Positions 1-12,315 of a DNA stretch of 64,000 nt are shown here, in pieces (position 1 is the stretch's first letter; each line of letters opens with the position of its first letter). A program made the translations under genes and the position numbers. Location of the stretch: assembly GCA_029747015.1 (NCBI GenBank), contig JAKOGI010000442.1, positions 286,001 through 350,000 of the forward strand, read 5' to 3'. Source of the stretch: Carnegiea gigantea (Eukaryota > Streptophyta > Magnoliopsida > Caryophyllales > Cactaceae). The notes under the pieces were generated by a model that was given only the letters and a program-made list of their open reading frames with translations, was not told the DNA's origin and made no database searches.

Positions 1-2723
1 ATTATTAACGAAAACTTTGGAAGAATTGATAATAGGTCCTAACATGTTTAATCTAAGTAATTTATTTTGCTTTCTGTAATATTACAAAAATTTAAATTTG
101 AATGCGCAAAAACGTTATCATTACGAAGCGTTGTATTCTCGAATCCAAGTTTCTTCGGCCGAATTTGAAGCCCAACATGTTTGCGTTCTTAACCTTACTA
201 ATTACCAAGATTAAGCTTAACTTTGGTTAGCTAAAAATCACTTTTCAAGATAAAAACTCAGCCAAGTTGTTAGACAAGTCAAAAAAATGCAACCAAACCT
301 CAAACCCATCTTCTCTCTCCTTTCTCTCTCTACCCAGGCAACCCTCTCCCCCAACTGATTCTGGTGTTTTTCGGCTAGTTTTTGGCCAGCTTTGGGCTGC
401 CTTCGACTCCCCCCGACACCCTAGCATCACTAGCTACCATCCTCCATCATTAAAACTACTAAACATCACCTCCATGTCTGCTTTTATCAAGCTTGAAGTG
501 AGTAACCTTAATCTTGATCTTGTTGGTTTTGATTTTATTTTAGTTTTGATTCTTATTTTGATGTTTTTGATTGTTGATCATAATGTTTTGGTAAGAAATA
601 AGAGTTGTTTTGATGTTGATCATGGTGGAGTTGAGTTGGGAGCATGTTAGGGTTAGGGCTATTCATAATCATGCAAGCTTTAAGTGGGAAATTTGTTTTT
701 CTTGGATTCTTGTATTTGATTTAGTGGTTTTAATCTATAATAATGTTATGAGGATGTTCTTGGTGATCATGGATGAAGTGGAAGTTGGTCAAAAGTTAGG
801 GTTTTATTTATTATGCAAGGGTTTAATCTTCCTTTGATACCAAGCATGTTATTAGTGTATATTTGATTGAAAAATGATCTTTGATATACATGATTTTGAA
901 GTGAAATTGAGTGTGATGGTTTTATATGGTGATGGGAAGGACCAAAGCCTTGTTAGATGACTTTAAGGTGTGATTTTGGATAAGGAATTGTGTGAAAAGA
1001 AAAGAGAAAGCCTTGACAGTGAAGGCTGGAACATTTCAGAAAACAGGGCAAGATTTGTGATTAAACTGGCAATTATTTGCCCATTAAAAAATTATGATTT
1101 TTGATGGATAGATATTTTATGGTGTTAGCTTTCAAACTTCTTTTGAATCGCCTTAATCTAAGGTCTGTAGAAAATGTTATGGCCGTTTTACTAGAGCTGC
1201 GCAGGTTAGACTAAAACTGACATACTTGTGTTCTAGTCCCATTTTGCGAACCCTATAGTGGGAATTGTGTTTGTTGTTCTAAATGAAAGTGTATTGGGAC
1301 TTATTGATCTTTCCATAATTGGGTTTTATAGCTCAATTGGAGGTCGGGGGTGAAAGTTATGAATTTTCTAAAGTGGACCTTGAATTCCGTAACAATTTTG
1401 ATTGTACTTAAAAGCTTATTTGGTTTGGAAAACTAAGCTGCATGGTATGTGCTACAAAATTGAAGAATTCGGGAGATTGATAACTTAAGATTAGTATTTA
1501 TCCGTCCAACTAGTGTGTTTGAAGTTATTCTGAACCTGCCACCAGTCCAATTGCATTCAAACCTTTGTTATCCATCTCAAAAATATCAAAAACCCATTAT
1601 CAATTATATCCATGAAAGTCTTTCTTTTATGATCTCAATTATTCTACCTTAATCAATTTTACACCAACATCATTTCACTTTGAGTTAAATTACCCTAATT
1701 TATTTAGTTTTCGAATCATGTTGGCAGAACTTATCTTCTATTGAGTTATTTGAGTTATGGATGCCTTTTAATGAATTTATATTATAATCACAAATTATTA
1801 AAGTCAATTTTATTTACTAATTACATATATCTATAATTGTATTTCTTGAACAGAAATCGGAGCCTAGTCTATCGTTTCCCTTTGTGCATAAGTATTATCA
1901 AGTGAGATTGCATTTTAAAGACTTCAAGTACACTTATTGTCTGTATCTTTAGAAATTAGCATGTATTTATGAAAATTATAATGCTATGGGAAGTACATCA
2001 ATGAATCAGTTTAATCAGTGATTTATCACAAAATTAGTGACCCCATTAGTTATCAGTTATAGGGCATAGCGCTTCAGTTACCCGCGTGACTTTAGGCCAG
2101 GTCTCGATCAGCTTGGCAGGTGTACACCTATTCATAGATCGTAACAGTTACAAAGGACTCACTGTCAGATAATAACTAGCAATGTAGTTTTACATTCATC
2201 TTATTCGCTACTTTAACTTAAAATGAATTGCAAAGCGGGCGCCCAACCAATTTATGCAGTGATCATTTAACAATATAGGAATGCATGTACTGAGCTTCGG
2301 CTTATAGTTCGAAATGTTTTCATGTTTGGTTTTAGGCAAACGCTTAGTGAATCGCCCTCATGCTAGCAAGTCAGCTGAAAAGCATGTTAGTGAGTCAGCC
2401 GGAGAGAATAAGTAAGCAAGGGAAACTTAGATGAATCAGCAGTGATATAGACCATGCATACTTTGGAGCCATATTTTGTAATCTTCAGTGTATGAAAGTG
2501 TAAGCTTTATGATGAATTGCTTTACTATAGTGTATATACCTTATGTTGGTTAATGAGTATGGTTGAAGTTATGCCTGACTATGTTATCTCTAGTACACTT
2601 ACAGTAAGCCTTGTCCTTTTGGGATGGCAATAACGCCCCTATCATCAGGTTTATTAGTTGTAATTGAGGGAATCAAAATAATGATTGCAAACAGTAAAAC
2701 ATACTAAATTAGGGGGCATTAAA
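1..2723 (+). mobile_element. Tekay-like Ty3/gypsy LTR, left end cut by the window edge
   Basis: A non-coding long terminal repeat read in the plus sense. It shares blocks with the LTR at 3512-6828 (AAGCTTGAAGTGAG at 489-502 here and 4253-4266 there) and, in reverse complement, with the LTRs of the 14295-25834 element (GCAAAAACGTTAT at 106-118; AGGTGTACACCT at 2118-2129). It ends in GGGGGCATTAAA where the others end GGGGGCATTACA or GGGGGCATTGCA, so the terminal CA appears mutated and the 2723 boundary is good to a few bases. No primer-binding site follows, so this is probably a solo LTR; its target duplication cannot be checked because the other end lies outside the window. Short reading frames inside it are chance. 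Confidence 0.8.
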
Positions 2724-3124
2724 GGCTTGATGCCTAAGCTCATGAGAATATGCATCATTTTTTTCTTTTATAAGAGCTATTGGTTACCCTCCTAAACCAT
2801 GGCTTGAAAACTTAAACACAGCCTACTATCCCAAAAACAAAATCAATCCACAAAGAACCCATCAAATTTATCTGTCATGTTGTCATTTAGGAGCTTGAAA
2901 GAGCTAGCCTAAATTGATATTGAGTTGGTCAGCCTTGAGGTCCCAAGCTTTCATGGCCAAAAGCATGAGTTCACAAGCTGATTTTCTAAGGTGGAACAAG
3001 TCTTTACATGTTATAACCTTGGTGACCAAGAAAGTTTCAAGGAGCTCATTTTAAGCTTGAGAGTTACGCACTTTAATGGTGATAGAATTACAAGTTTAAG
3101 AGAAGAAAGAAAGGAAAAGAGAAG
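2724..3124. other. Spacer between LTR and decayed gypsy frame
   Basis: There is no recognisable gene or signal here. The DNA leads into the frame at 3125 and probably belongs to the same old gypsy element. No tRNA-complementary primer site adjoins the LTR end, which argues against this being the interior of an element whose 5' LTR is 1-2723. Confidence 0.4.
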
Positions 3125-3511
3125 GTGAGAACTTGGAAGAAGTTGAGAAGTAAGATGATGGGTGTCTTTTTCCTCACCACGTACATGCTCAAACATGTTC
3201 CTCTACTTCTTAAGAAGCATGTCTCAAAGTCCGCATGTATGGACATCCTTTTCAATACGAGAAGTCCAAAGAGTTCTTGTACTCTTAAGCTTCCTACTTT
3301 ACTGCCTATGAAGGAAATAATTTCAAATGTAGATGAAGAGGTAAACGAAGAACAAGAAGAAGAAGGTTTAAGTTGGTTTGATCTACCTTCCATCTTTGAT
3401 GACTATAGTCATGAAGAGATCTTAGGCTTTTAGGAATATGGCAATGAGAAGATCTTAGACTTTGAAGAGTTAGAGGGAGCCTCGATTCCTTCATCTTCTT
3501 GCCAAGAAGAA
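3125..3511 (+). pseudogene. Decayed gypsy-associated reading frame, 5' part (split by solo LTR)
   Basis: A frame of about 129 codons with one internal stop (TAG, 3431-3433). Its distal half is strongly acidic (DEEVNEEQEEEG, then FDLPSIFDDYSHEEILGF), the kind of acidic tract found in plant gypsy polyproteins outside the catalytic domains. The frame runs in phase up to 3511, where an LTR interrupts it, and resumes in the same phase at 6834. I assign it to gypsy from this acidic tract and from the polypurine-rich end near 7020, not from a catalytic motif. It could also be a fragment of an unrelated retroelement gene. Confidence 0.45.
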
Positions 3512-6500
3512 TGTAATAGCCTGAATCATCATGTTTATTTACTTAATTAATGATGTTTATTTATTTAACTTATGTAATTCCTTTTATCATTTAAGGTTAT
3601 TTAATTAACCAAATCATGTCTACTGATTCAATTGTTACCCAATTTATCTAATCAACGAATTCCATTATGTTTTCTAAATTTTTCACATTCAATTACCATA
3701 GTTAATCATCCCAGTTGGGAGATATTTTATTTTGGGACCCACTTTGCAAATCAAGTTTTATTTATAGTTTAAATCGGGTGAGTCAATAATAGGCCTCGGT
3801 AAGCATGATTTAACGATTAATTATTTGTCTTAATGTCAGAAAACTTTAATCCTGAGCCTTATAAAATCTCTAACGCAATCTTCACTTATTTTCGGGCCCA
3901 AGATCAAGCCCAAAACCCATGATCTAGGCCCAATCATACTAGGCCCAAGTTACTTGTGTTTATTTATCGCTAATTATCATAATTTGCACCTGAATTATAC
4001 TTAGCAAAAAGCAATCTTATGTATGTTTTTAAATCAGCCAATTAGCTACATAAGGCTAAAGAAAAATATCTAGACAAGGCAAACACCCATTTCCCCTCTT
4101 CCACACTCCCTCCTCACGCATGGCCAAGCCCCCTACTGTGTTTTTGCTACTACTGCCGCCACTGATCAGGCTATTGCCAGCCATTAGCCCCACCACCAAG
4201 CACCACCAACCTTCCCTAAAACCACCAAATACAACCTACACCTCTCTCTTTCAAGCTTGAAGTGAGGTAACCCTTGACTTGATCGTGATTTATTTTTGAT
4301 TTTGGGGTTTTTCTAGTTATGATTATTGTTTATATGATCAAAATAAGTGTTATTATGCAATTTTGATTGAGTTTAGTGATGTCCAAAGTTGTGGGTGATG
4401 AATTGGACGTGTGATCAATTGAGTTGAATCATAAAAGTTGAATCCAAGCTTGCTTGTTTCATTTGTTATGATTTTGATATGAGTTATGTATATGAGGCCT
4501 TACATGATCTTTTTCTATCTGATTGTGGTGATTTGGAATGATTTCAAGTGACGATTTATGTGAAAAAGGAAGAGAAAGCTAAAATAGTGAAGGCTGGAAA
4601 TTTTAGGAAAATTGGGCAGACTTCGGGATTAAACTGGTAATGATTAGCCTACGAGAAAATTATTATTTTTGGTGCATATGTTAGCTTTCAAATAGCTTTT
4701 GAATTCCCTTAATCCGAGGTCTGTGGAAAATGTTATGGTCGTTTTATCAAAACTGTGCTGAATGGATCAAAAACTAACACACTTGTATTTTAGCCCCATT
4801 TTGGAAACCCTATTGCGGGAATCATGTTTTGTGTTGTAAATAAAGGTTTTTTGAGACTTCTTAATCTTTTCATATTGGGTTTTTAGGTCTCCATTTGAGG
4901 TCAAGGGTGAAAGTTATGAATTTTTGAATTGAACTAACCCGCTTTGGTGCAATTGGGCTGCTATTGCAATTTCTGTGCAGCGTATATTTGGAGGAAAATT
5001 CTGAAAATTTTCTTGTGGATTTTTCATATGATTTTTGAATCTCCTATAAGATTTCATGAATTTTGGTTGAGTATTTTGAGTTTGGTGATTTTTGGAAGCA
5101 TTTCGAGTAATTGTGTAAAGAGCAATAATAAAGATTGAGAGAGATTGATCATGCACTCATTTTATGCATTTTGCACCAAGCAAGGTTATTTAAGGGGGAA
5201 ATGAATATTCATGGATTTTCATGGAGCTTTTAGCTTGATTAATGAGAACGAAGAAGACAAGTATACAATTTGAGAGCTTATTTATGAGCTTTGAATCAAT
5301 TATGGATCTTACAAAGAGAATACCACGTTTAATGAGCTTAATAGCTTCTATTGAGTTCAATGATTCATTTGGGGTGGAATTCTATGTCTAATGGATTTAT
5401 GAATGAATTATGAGAAGTGGAGAGAGTTGTGACTCAGGAATCATATTTATTCGACCAAGTTATTGCAGTTTATGATTTTTTTTAACCAAGATATATCTCT
5501 CTTGGCCTCAAACCTTTATTACCTACTCGATTCAGAATATATCAAATGCATTTATCAAGCCAATCTAGCGTACTCATTGCTATCCTAAACCAAGCTATAC
5601 ATCAACGAACCTTAAACCCGTATTAGCAACTTATTTCAGAAAAGGCACAATCAATCTCTCAATTGTCACCATCAAGGCCTTTTCCTTTGTAATGTCATTT
5701 ATCTCATTGTGGACTATTTTACTTTTATTTACTTTATGTCGAATTTAATTACTTTTATTAATTTGATTTTGAAGTTATATTGAAATACCCAAGTTATCTA
5801 TACCATTTAATTACTCAATCTCTGTTACACATACTTTTACTTACTCAATTATGTAAGTAAAGATCATTTACTAACTACATATACTAACAATGACATTTAT
5901 GAAATAGAGTCAAGGCCTAGTTATCGTTCCCTGTTATGCATAAGTGTTATCAAGTTAGAACATATTTATCAACTCAGATGACATTTATAAAACAGCTAAC
6001 TTGTATCAAGTCAAATGATATTTTTAAAGACTCAAGGTACTTCTATTGCCTGTATCTTCAAAAAGCAGAACATGTTTATCAAGTTACAACTCTTAATAAG
6101 TTTATCAATGAATTAGTTTATACAATGACTTGCCATTTAACTTGTGACCCCGTCAGTTATAATCTATAGGGCTTCAGCCCATCGTTTACGCACGCGGCTT
6201 CAGGCCAACTCTTGATCAGATTGGCAAGTGTACACCTATGTATAGATCATATCATTGCAAAGGGTTCATATCCATATAATAATGAGCAATTCAATTTCAT
6301 ATTACTTTCATTTTCATTGTTATTGCGAACTAAACGAATTGCAAAAGCGGGTACCCATCAACGGTGTTTCTATGCTCAATTTACAATATAGGAATGCATG
6401 TACTGAGTTTTTGCTCATATTTTCAAATTATTTTCATGTTTTTCATTTTAAGTAATGAATTATCATATGTTTCTCCTTTTAGTAAGCCCTTTTAGAAGTC

Positions 6501-6828
6501 ATCAAATGCTCACAGTGGATTAAGCATAACATAAATGTTGGGATCGATCTCAGGTTTAAGTTGGGTCTATATTCAATATACTTGTGTAGTGTAGAGTGCG
6601 AGTTAGCACATGGTGTGATTAAGTCCATGCTATTGAATTTGAACTATTATGGGCTTTGGTCTTGAAGTGTTTCAGTTTAATAGATTTTGTGATCGTGAAC
6701 ATGAGTTGCAAGATTAAATGGTTTCAGAGAGCCTTGTCCTTATCAGGACAGCGGCAGCGCCTTATATTACTAAGTCTTTCACTGCAGTTTTTTATAAATC
6801 ATGTCATTAGCATTTTGGGGGCATTGCA
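3512..6828 (+). mobile_element. Solo LTR, Tekay-like Ty3/gypsy, with perfect target duplication
   Basis: A 3317-bp LTR with no internal domain. It starts TGTAATAGCC and ends GGGGGCATTGCA, the standard TG...CA form, and it is flanked by an identical 5-bp duplication AAGAA (3507-3511 and 6829-6833). It resembles the reverse complement of the LTRs at 14295-17702 and 22377-25834, including the run around GTGTACACCT (near 6228) and the terminal CATTTTGGGGGCATT. It is the product of unequal recombination between the two LTRs of a full element, leaving one. It interrupts a reading frame continued at 6834. Frames inside it (for example at 5936-6169 and 6255-6455) also occur as degenerate copies in the other LTRs and are not genes. 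Confidence 0.92.
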
Positions 6829-7030
6829 AAGAAGAACAAGTTTACAAGGAGGAACTACACCTCCCTCCCAACAAGGCCACATGTTTTTCTCTAGAAGATA
6901 AAGTTGAGATACAAGGGTTTGAGTTGAAACAAAAGAAGATTCTACGAGGGCTTAAGCAATACTTGACTCAAAGATGATGTCCTTACTCCAAAGAATAATT
7001 GAGGACAATTCTTTTCCAACAAGGGGGGTA
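6829..7030 (+). pseudogene. Decayed gypsy-associated reading frame, 3' part with polypurine end
   Basis: This continues the 3125-3511 frame after the solo LTR: from 6834 the phase is kept for about 48 codons (starting EQVYKEELHLPP) to a TGA near 6977. In another frame the next bases read LRTILFQQGGYDG, resembling the conserved C-terminal end of many plant gypsy polyproteins. They are followed by a purine run (AACAAGGGGGG, ending near 7029) that would serve as the plus-strand primer next to a 3' LTR. A frameshift and stops show the copy is dead. Confidence 0.45.
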
Positions 7031-7439
7031 TGATGGATATCTCTTAGGGCAACATAGAAGACTTTGTACATCAAATCCCTTTAAGATAATTGTGTTTTAA
7101 AACCATGCTTAGCGAGATCTTTTCTTGCCTTCATTATTTAAGTTTCATAGTAAAAGGCACTTTATAAAGTTTCATTTGAACTTCAAAAGGCCATTTTCAA
7201 AAAGAGGGTTCAAAGTGGGAGCAAGCATTTTAAAGAAAAAATTAGAATTGAGCTTGAGATCAAACCAAAATAATTTAAGTTTTGTTCAATTTTGTCTAAA
7301 TCTTAATGTCAATGTCGAATGTATTTTGGAAAATGCAAGTTAGCTATTTAAAAAGCTAATGAAGTGTACTTTTGGGTCACGTAATTTATTTTAAGGTAAG
7401 TCAAGTTGTAGTCTGCCCTTGACTTAGCTCACCCCTCCT
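7031..7439. other. Possible truncated LTR start / spacer
   Basis: The sequence follows the polypurine run and begins TATGATGGATATC, which could be a worn LTR start. I cannot find its partner or its end, and I see no coding similarity. Confidence 0.25.
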
Positions 7440-9460
7440 GTTTCACCCTTTCTTCTTCCCTCCCTATTCTTCACCCTTCTTCAGACCCTTTCAAGTCTAC
7501 TTTTGTAGAGTCTGAGACTATTGTGACTGTAGTCATTGTTTTGATAGGACTCTTGATGATATTAACATAGAGAGACTTGAGGATCACATTGAGGTAAAAG
7601 ACTTGACTATAGGCTATGCTACTAACATTGATTTTCATATTTCATTTGATTGGCTCTACATTGGTCATCTTTCCCAGCCTCATAGAGATGTTGGGATCCA
7701 TTATAGACATTAAGACCACTCTAGATGGTCTATGCATTCATATAGTCGTATCATTGTTAGATAATTGATGTGTGTGTCTGATTTTGCAAATACACATCTC
7801 TATTTTGAATGGGCTAAGAGCTTTGGTAAGCTCAATAGAGCCTTGAGTTCCATTCCACTTGTATGGTATATTTGGGTTATACCTCCTACTTCTTACTACT
7901 TCCATTTTTATGAGGATTGTTTTCGCTTATTTGATAAGTTGTTACAAGCCTTGGTGGGTTTTGATATGAGTAACTGCTTGTGAGCTAAGATGCAGTGACT
8001 GATTTTCCATGGACTTCCTCGACAGCATCTTAGTGAGGCATTAGTTTGGGCACATTAAGTGCCCAACCTTCTTTTCTTTCTCTCTTTTTGTATATAGTTG
8101 TGGATATTTTGGATTTTGATTGCTTGGTTGATTGATTTTGAGGAGAAATTTGGGACTTGTCGAGCCGAGTTAGCTATGATCACCCTTAGTTATTTTATGT
8201 GTTTTGTTATTGGTGGTACATTTTGTTTTGTGAATATTTGTTAGTCTTTTTGATTTTATGTTTTGTTATTGTTTGGTATTTATTTAGTATTTCTTCGTTT
8301 ATTTTGTGTATTTTTCATTTATTGGTGGTTGCTTTTGTTCTGTAAATATGTGTTTGGTTCGTTGGTTTTGTGTTTGTTTCGATTTTTGGGTTTTGGTTTT
8401 TGTTTTTTTTAATTTCGTATTTTGGTGATGGAAGTTTGTATATATTTGTCGACATCTGTTTCGCTTGCAGTTGTATTGCGTATGCGATCACTTTTTGGTG
8501 CCTTAGTTCCCACAATATGGACATTTTGCAGTTTTGGGGTGGGGATGAGGTGCCCATTTGTATATATTTTGTCAAGACTCTTAAAAAATTCAAATAGATT
8601 TTTATTTTTATTTGAGAATTTGTGCGCTTTCTTAGGTGGTTTTGATCCCATGTTATTACATGGTTGAGTTATATGTACGTCGAGTCTGCAGGATTAAATG
8701 TCTAGTCTAGGATGTACATTCGAAGCCACTATCTTTATTCCACATTTTTAGTTGGCTTGAATATGTGCTAGTTTACTTGATTACACATTTATTGGACAAG
8801 AAAGTAAGTGTTTTGCACATTATAATAAAACCCCTCTTTGGGGAAGACCCGAATATTTGTAAGTCAAGTAGGCTTATAGGGCATGTGCATTATTATTCTT
8901 GAAAAGAAGAAGAAAAAGGTGAAAAAAGGAGCAAAGAAGGTGGTCAAGCAAGGAAATGTGTCGTGTTAATGTTAGCAACTTGATTCATAAGGATCGTCAC
9001 ACATTTACACATAGACTAAGGTATACATTTCATTGCATATTTTGAGTGTAGGATGAAAAGTGGAAGTAGGGATGCATCTTCTGACGTATTTATCACTTTA
9101 TTGTATGTTTTATTTGAATATAATTTGGTGACTTGATTATCAGGGCGATGCAATTGCCTAAATTTTGTACATAATCTCCCATTCTTGTATATATGTTCAT
9201 GTTTTGAAAATAAATATTTTCCTTTGTTTTTAAAAAAATTTTGTGGGTGTTTCATGTGAAAATCACGAGACCTCACTCATCCACTTAGAAACCTGACGGG
9301 TTTAAGGGGCTTGTTGGTTACACTAAATGCAACTGTGATTCCTACAAAAGTGAGTTAGGATTTTATTTTTCTTATGTTTCATTTTTTGTAGTTAGTTAGT
9401 TTGTTTTACTCAAGGACGAGAAAAATCTGGGTGTGGGGGTCATAGGATAAGTCTATTCAT
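7440..9460 (+). pseudogene. Decayed gag-type region of a gypsy element, second copy of the 52725-59118 family
   Basis: This region parallels the minus-strand interior of the element at 52725-59118. A frame at 7765-7983 contains FEWAKSFGKLNRALSS, matching the end of the long frame there (SDWAQQFDKLKRALIC). About 80 bases further on, DNA around 7915-7980 (TTTGATAAGTTGTTACAAGC) matches the copy at about 55395-55440 in reverse complement. At 9340-9450 it repeats the 3' signature: GATTCCTACAAAAGTGAGTTAGG, then CAAGGACGAGAAAAATC and a GTGTGGGGGT polypurine tract. Only the distal gag frame and 3' untranslated part remain, full of stops. No flanking LTR follows the purine tract, so this is a truncated copy. 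Confidence 0.6.
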
Positions 9461-9504
9461 GATAAACTGAATTTAGGGGAGTTATAAAAAATGGGTCTAA
9501 TCAT

Positions 9505-9887
9505 GTAGTTAGCTGATAGGAGCCATGCATACCCAGATGGAGTTTTAGAAGATTTCTTAATCCATGTTAATGAACTTGTTTTTCCTACTGATTTTGTATA
9601 CTATGCATGGATGATGCATAACATGACATTCTGATATTGCTTGATAGACCATTTATTCAAATATCTAGGCCAAAAAGAAATGTGCATGGAGGAACATTAG
9701 CAATGGAATTTGATGTTGAAGTTATTAAGTTCAGTATTTTTGGCGCGTTGAGATTTGTTACCGATGTGAACTATCTTTGCACACTTGATGTCATCAATGA
9801 ATTGTCTTAGGATGTTTATGAATGGTCTCATGAAGATAAACTACTAATTGTGTTCACTATGGGTTTGGATCAGTTTGTGTTTTAAAG
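9505..9887 (+). pseudogene. Retropepsin C-terminal fragment of an Athila/Tat-like gypsy polyprotein
   Basis: Reading the plus strand with one frame change gives LADRSHAYPDGVLEDFL, then VNELVFPTDF, a decayed LLGRPFL-type segment (LLDRPFIQIS), and MEFDVEVIKFSIFGALRF. These are the conserved blocks of the aspartic protease in plant gypsy elements, which cuts the Gag-Pol precursor inside the virus-like particle. The catalytic DSG/DLG triad would lie upstream and is not visible. The text stops at 9887 at an LTR and resumes at 31583, where the reverse-transcriptase N-terminus of the same polyprotein follows. Confidence 0.7.
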
Positions 9888-10463
9888 TGCAAGGCCCCCA
9901 ATTCCTAAATACCTAATAATGTCAGTATAATATTTCATTATTTATAATAATAGTGAAAGTCTTTTGTGTAAAGGCGTTACCGCCGTCCTTAAATGGATAA
10001 AGCTTCCAGAACCATGAATTTTCTTTGAATTATTTTCACATTCACTAACTTCACCAAAATTAGGACTAAGGAAATACATTCACTAAAGTTTTCAATTATA
10101 GTATAAATTACAACTCAGTTAGGGGTTTCTTAGAACCCAACATTAAGCAAATTTGTCCAAAAAATCGTACAGGAGACATGTCCTGCTAAGAACCTCTGAG
10201 CCACGTGCTAGTCTGGAAATCATTATGAGCTTCTATGTAGTTAGGCATAAGCAAAAATACCAAGGCCCTCTAGCTTCTACTCCTTGCTACCATCTGACTT
10301 GTTAGGAGGTCGGCTATTAATTGATCCATTTTCTAAAACAAAAAACAGAAAATATTTTAAAAAGTCAACCAAAGCCTAGTAGGTATTTCTCTATGTTATA
10401 AAATACAATTTGTTTTCAAATTAGTTGGCCATCCACAATTCAAATCATTTTAGTTTGAAAACA

Positions 10464-10502
10464 GGAGAGAGAGACAGAGAGTGTGTGTGTGTGTGTGTGT
10501 GT
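10464..10502. repeat. GA/GT dinucleotide microsatellite
   Basis: An AGAGAGAGACAGAGA run passes directly into eleven GT units (10481-10502). It lies within the LTR part 9888-12060. Confidence 0.95.
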
Positions 10503-10998
10503 GAGTAAAATTTCTTTGCCAGTTATTAATTGGAAGTGAAAGCCCCGTTGACGTCTGAAGCGATCATTGAGATAGATGCACATCTGCCATGCTGATCGAG
10601 AAGCCTAGGCTAAAGCTGCGCAGGTAAGCCGAGGGCTGCAAACCCTGATGCTTGATAACTAATAGGGCAACTTAATGAGGTGACAAAATATTATTTTAAA
10701 CTAATTCATTACCTAAACATTGTATGAAATTTATATAATTTGTGAAACATATGAGTTTCCGAAGAGCATAGTCAATAAATGTACATGAAGTTTTTAACTC
10801 TCTCCCGTTGTACAAAATAATTGTTTATGATGTTGAAATGACGGAAATGGCCTTGATTCTGCTCTAGAAATATATGTACATGCTTATGGTTAGTGGAGTC
10901 TCAAGTAATTTTGTTAAATCCTTTACAACCTTAATAAAACTTTATATTTTTTCCTTGGTATTTTTGTTAAATTCTTTTATTAACTAATATCTTCATTA

Positions 10999-11225
10999 CA
11001 ATTGTGATTATTATTATTATTCTCATTATTACCATTAACTCTATTAGCGTCACTACTGTTATTATTATTAATATTATTGTTGTCATTATTAATTAGATGC
11101 ATTGGATTTGTTATGCACTCATCTTGTATTATGGTTGTTATTGTTATTATTGACATTGTTGGTAATTCTAGTGTTATTTTTATTATTATGGGCATTATTA
11201 ATCATTATTAATATCAAAGTTATTA
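10999..11225. repeat. Degenerate ATT-rich trinucleotide tract
   Basis: Repeated ATT/TTA/TTG triplets with frequent interruptions (for example ATTATTATTATTATT near 11010). The tract creates spurious frames rich in Asn on one strand and Leu/Ile on the other. It corresponds in kind to the AAT tracts inside the Tekay-like LTRs. Confidence 0.85.
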
Positions 11226-12066
11226 GCATTAATAACACTATGATTATTGCTATTGCTATTCAAGGCTGGGCAAGTCCAATGGTGATTCCAAGTTACTACC
11301 GATGTTAACTATATAGTTTTGGTTCCAAAATGAGAAATGTCCAATTCTTTAACCTTCAAGTAAACATTGAATTCCATTTATTTGATTTGAACTACTTGTG
11401 TTGCATCACTCTCAGCCTATTTAAAGGTAGATCAAATTTCATTTATCCTTTTAAGTCTCAAAGTCCTTAAATAATTCATTCATACTAGTCAACCCATTAA
11501 TCTTATCACCAAAATCTATTTACAATAACTGCACCCCTAATCATCTCAATTACCACTTTAATTTACACATCTATTCTTTCCATTCAACTTTTTCAAATAA
11601 ATCTCTTAATTTATATTTAACCAATTTATTTCAAAATTCACCGAATTACCTTTCTCTCCTTTCTTTTCTTCTTTAACCTCAAGTTTTGCCTTCACTGCTC
11701 CATGGCTACCTCGAACTCGCCCATCGTTAATTCTCTTACTTTCACACAAAACATAACCAAACATAATCATAACCGTTAAATTTTAGCACAATCATTTTAG
11801 CAAAAACATAAACCCATAAATCTACTTAAATCTCCAATTGTCCATGAACACACGTAAACATCCAAAAACTCAAAATCCTCAAAATTGCAGTAGTAAACAC
11901 TAAATTTATACAAACTAACACTTACAACCATAAAAACAACTGCCACTGTAGATCCCATTTTCACGGAATACTACGGAGATCCAGATATAGGCAATCTTAC
12001 TACTACGAACATTATTCCCCGTAGAGAGATTGCTTCTAATAGGCCCACATTAAAAGTTTTTAAGAA

Positions 12067-12165
12067 AATATTTTAGAAAAAAATACACTAAGGTACCTTA
12101 AGTTTTATGTAAATAAGTTTAAGGACTGTAAGTTTTTAAAAATAACTATGAGGTACCAAAATCTA
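12067..12165. repeat. Left arm of a degenerate inverted repeat flanking the pararetrovirus
   Basis: The stretch GAAAATATTTTAGAAAAAAA followed by AAGGTACCTTAAG resembles the reverse complement of 30560-30655 (TAAAATATTTCAAAAAAAAT followed by TAGGTACCCTGAG). I judge about two thirds of positions equal by eye. The two arms lie just outside the viral sequence. They may be the two ends of a TIR element into which the virus integrated, or two independent copies of a short repeat. Confidence 0.45.
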
Positions 12166-12302
12166 CTATTCTAATTAACATCTTCCCTTGGCTTTTCATA
12201 TTTGCATTCTTAACCCTAATCCTCAAAAACATAGTTTCAGAAAATTTTATTTTGTGCATGTGTAATTTCTCTCACTAGTACAACTTGAAGCCCTCTTTAA
12301 TT

Positions 12303-12315
12303 TGGTATCAAAGGC
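12303..12315 (+). promoter_or_regulatory. tRNA-iMet primer-binding-like site of the pararetrovirus
   Basis: TGGTATCAAAGGC is close to TGGTATCAGAGCC, the complement of the plant initiator tRNA-Met 3' end, where caulimovirids begin minus-strand DNA synthesis. It is upstream of the coat-protein region on the same strand, as expected. Confidence 0.6.

Larger units (their letters stand above)
9888..12060 (-). mobile_element. Left part of an old solo LTR split by a pararetrovirus
   Basis: The start TGCAAGGCCCCC corresponds to TGTAATGCCCCC of the 14295 LTR. The block GGCGTTACCGCCGTCC (9973-9988) and the stretch GCTGCGCAGGTAAGCC near 10615 also match that family, so this is a more diverged Tekay-like LTR in minus sense. 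Its other end is at 31582 (GGTTTGGGCCATTGCA). The flanks are TAAAG (9883-9887) and CAAAG (31583-31587), a target duplication with one change. Removing 9888-31582 joins protease to reverse-transcriptase sequence, which supports the boundary. The right edge, about 12060, is an estimate. Confidence 0.72.

Noticed and set aside
645..660. GTTAGGGTTAGGG as a telomere repeat
   Set aside because: Only two units occur, within an LTR; chance or LTR sequence is the simpler explanation.
3012..3494. Minus-strand frames 3011-3196, 3088-3393 and 3306-3494
   Set aside because: They are antisense shadows of the acidic plus-strand frame.
5936..6455. Frames in the solo LTR as conserved peptides
   Set aside because: Similar frames occur in reverse at 14588-15145 and 22670-23228, but this follows from DNA identity among LTRs; the frames start and stop at different points.
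1..6828. 1-2723 and 3512-6828 as the two LTRs of one short element
   Set aside because: The second LTR has its own perfect AAGAA duplication, the sequence between contains no primer site next to 2723, and the interrupted frame runs across the second LTR. They are separate insertions.
10980..11308. Asn-rich and Leu-rich overlapping frames
   Set aside because: Both come from the degenerate ATT tract at 10999-11225.
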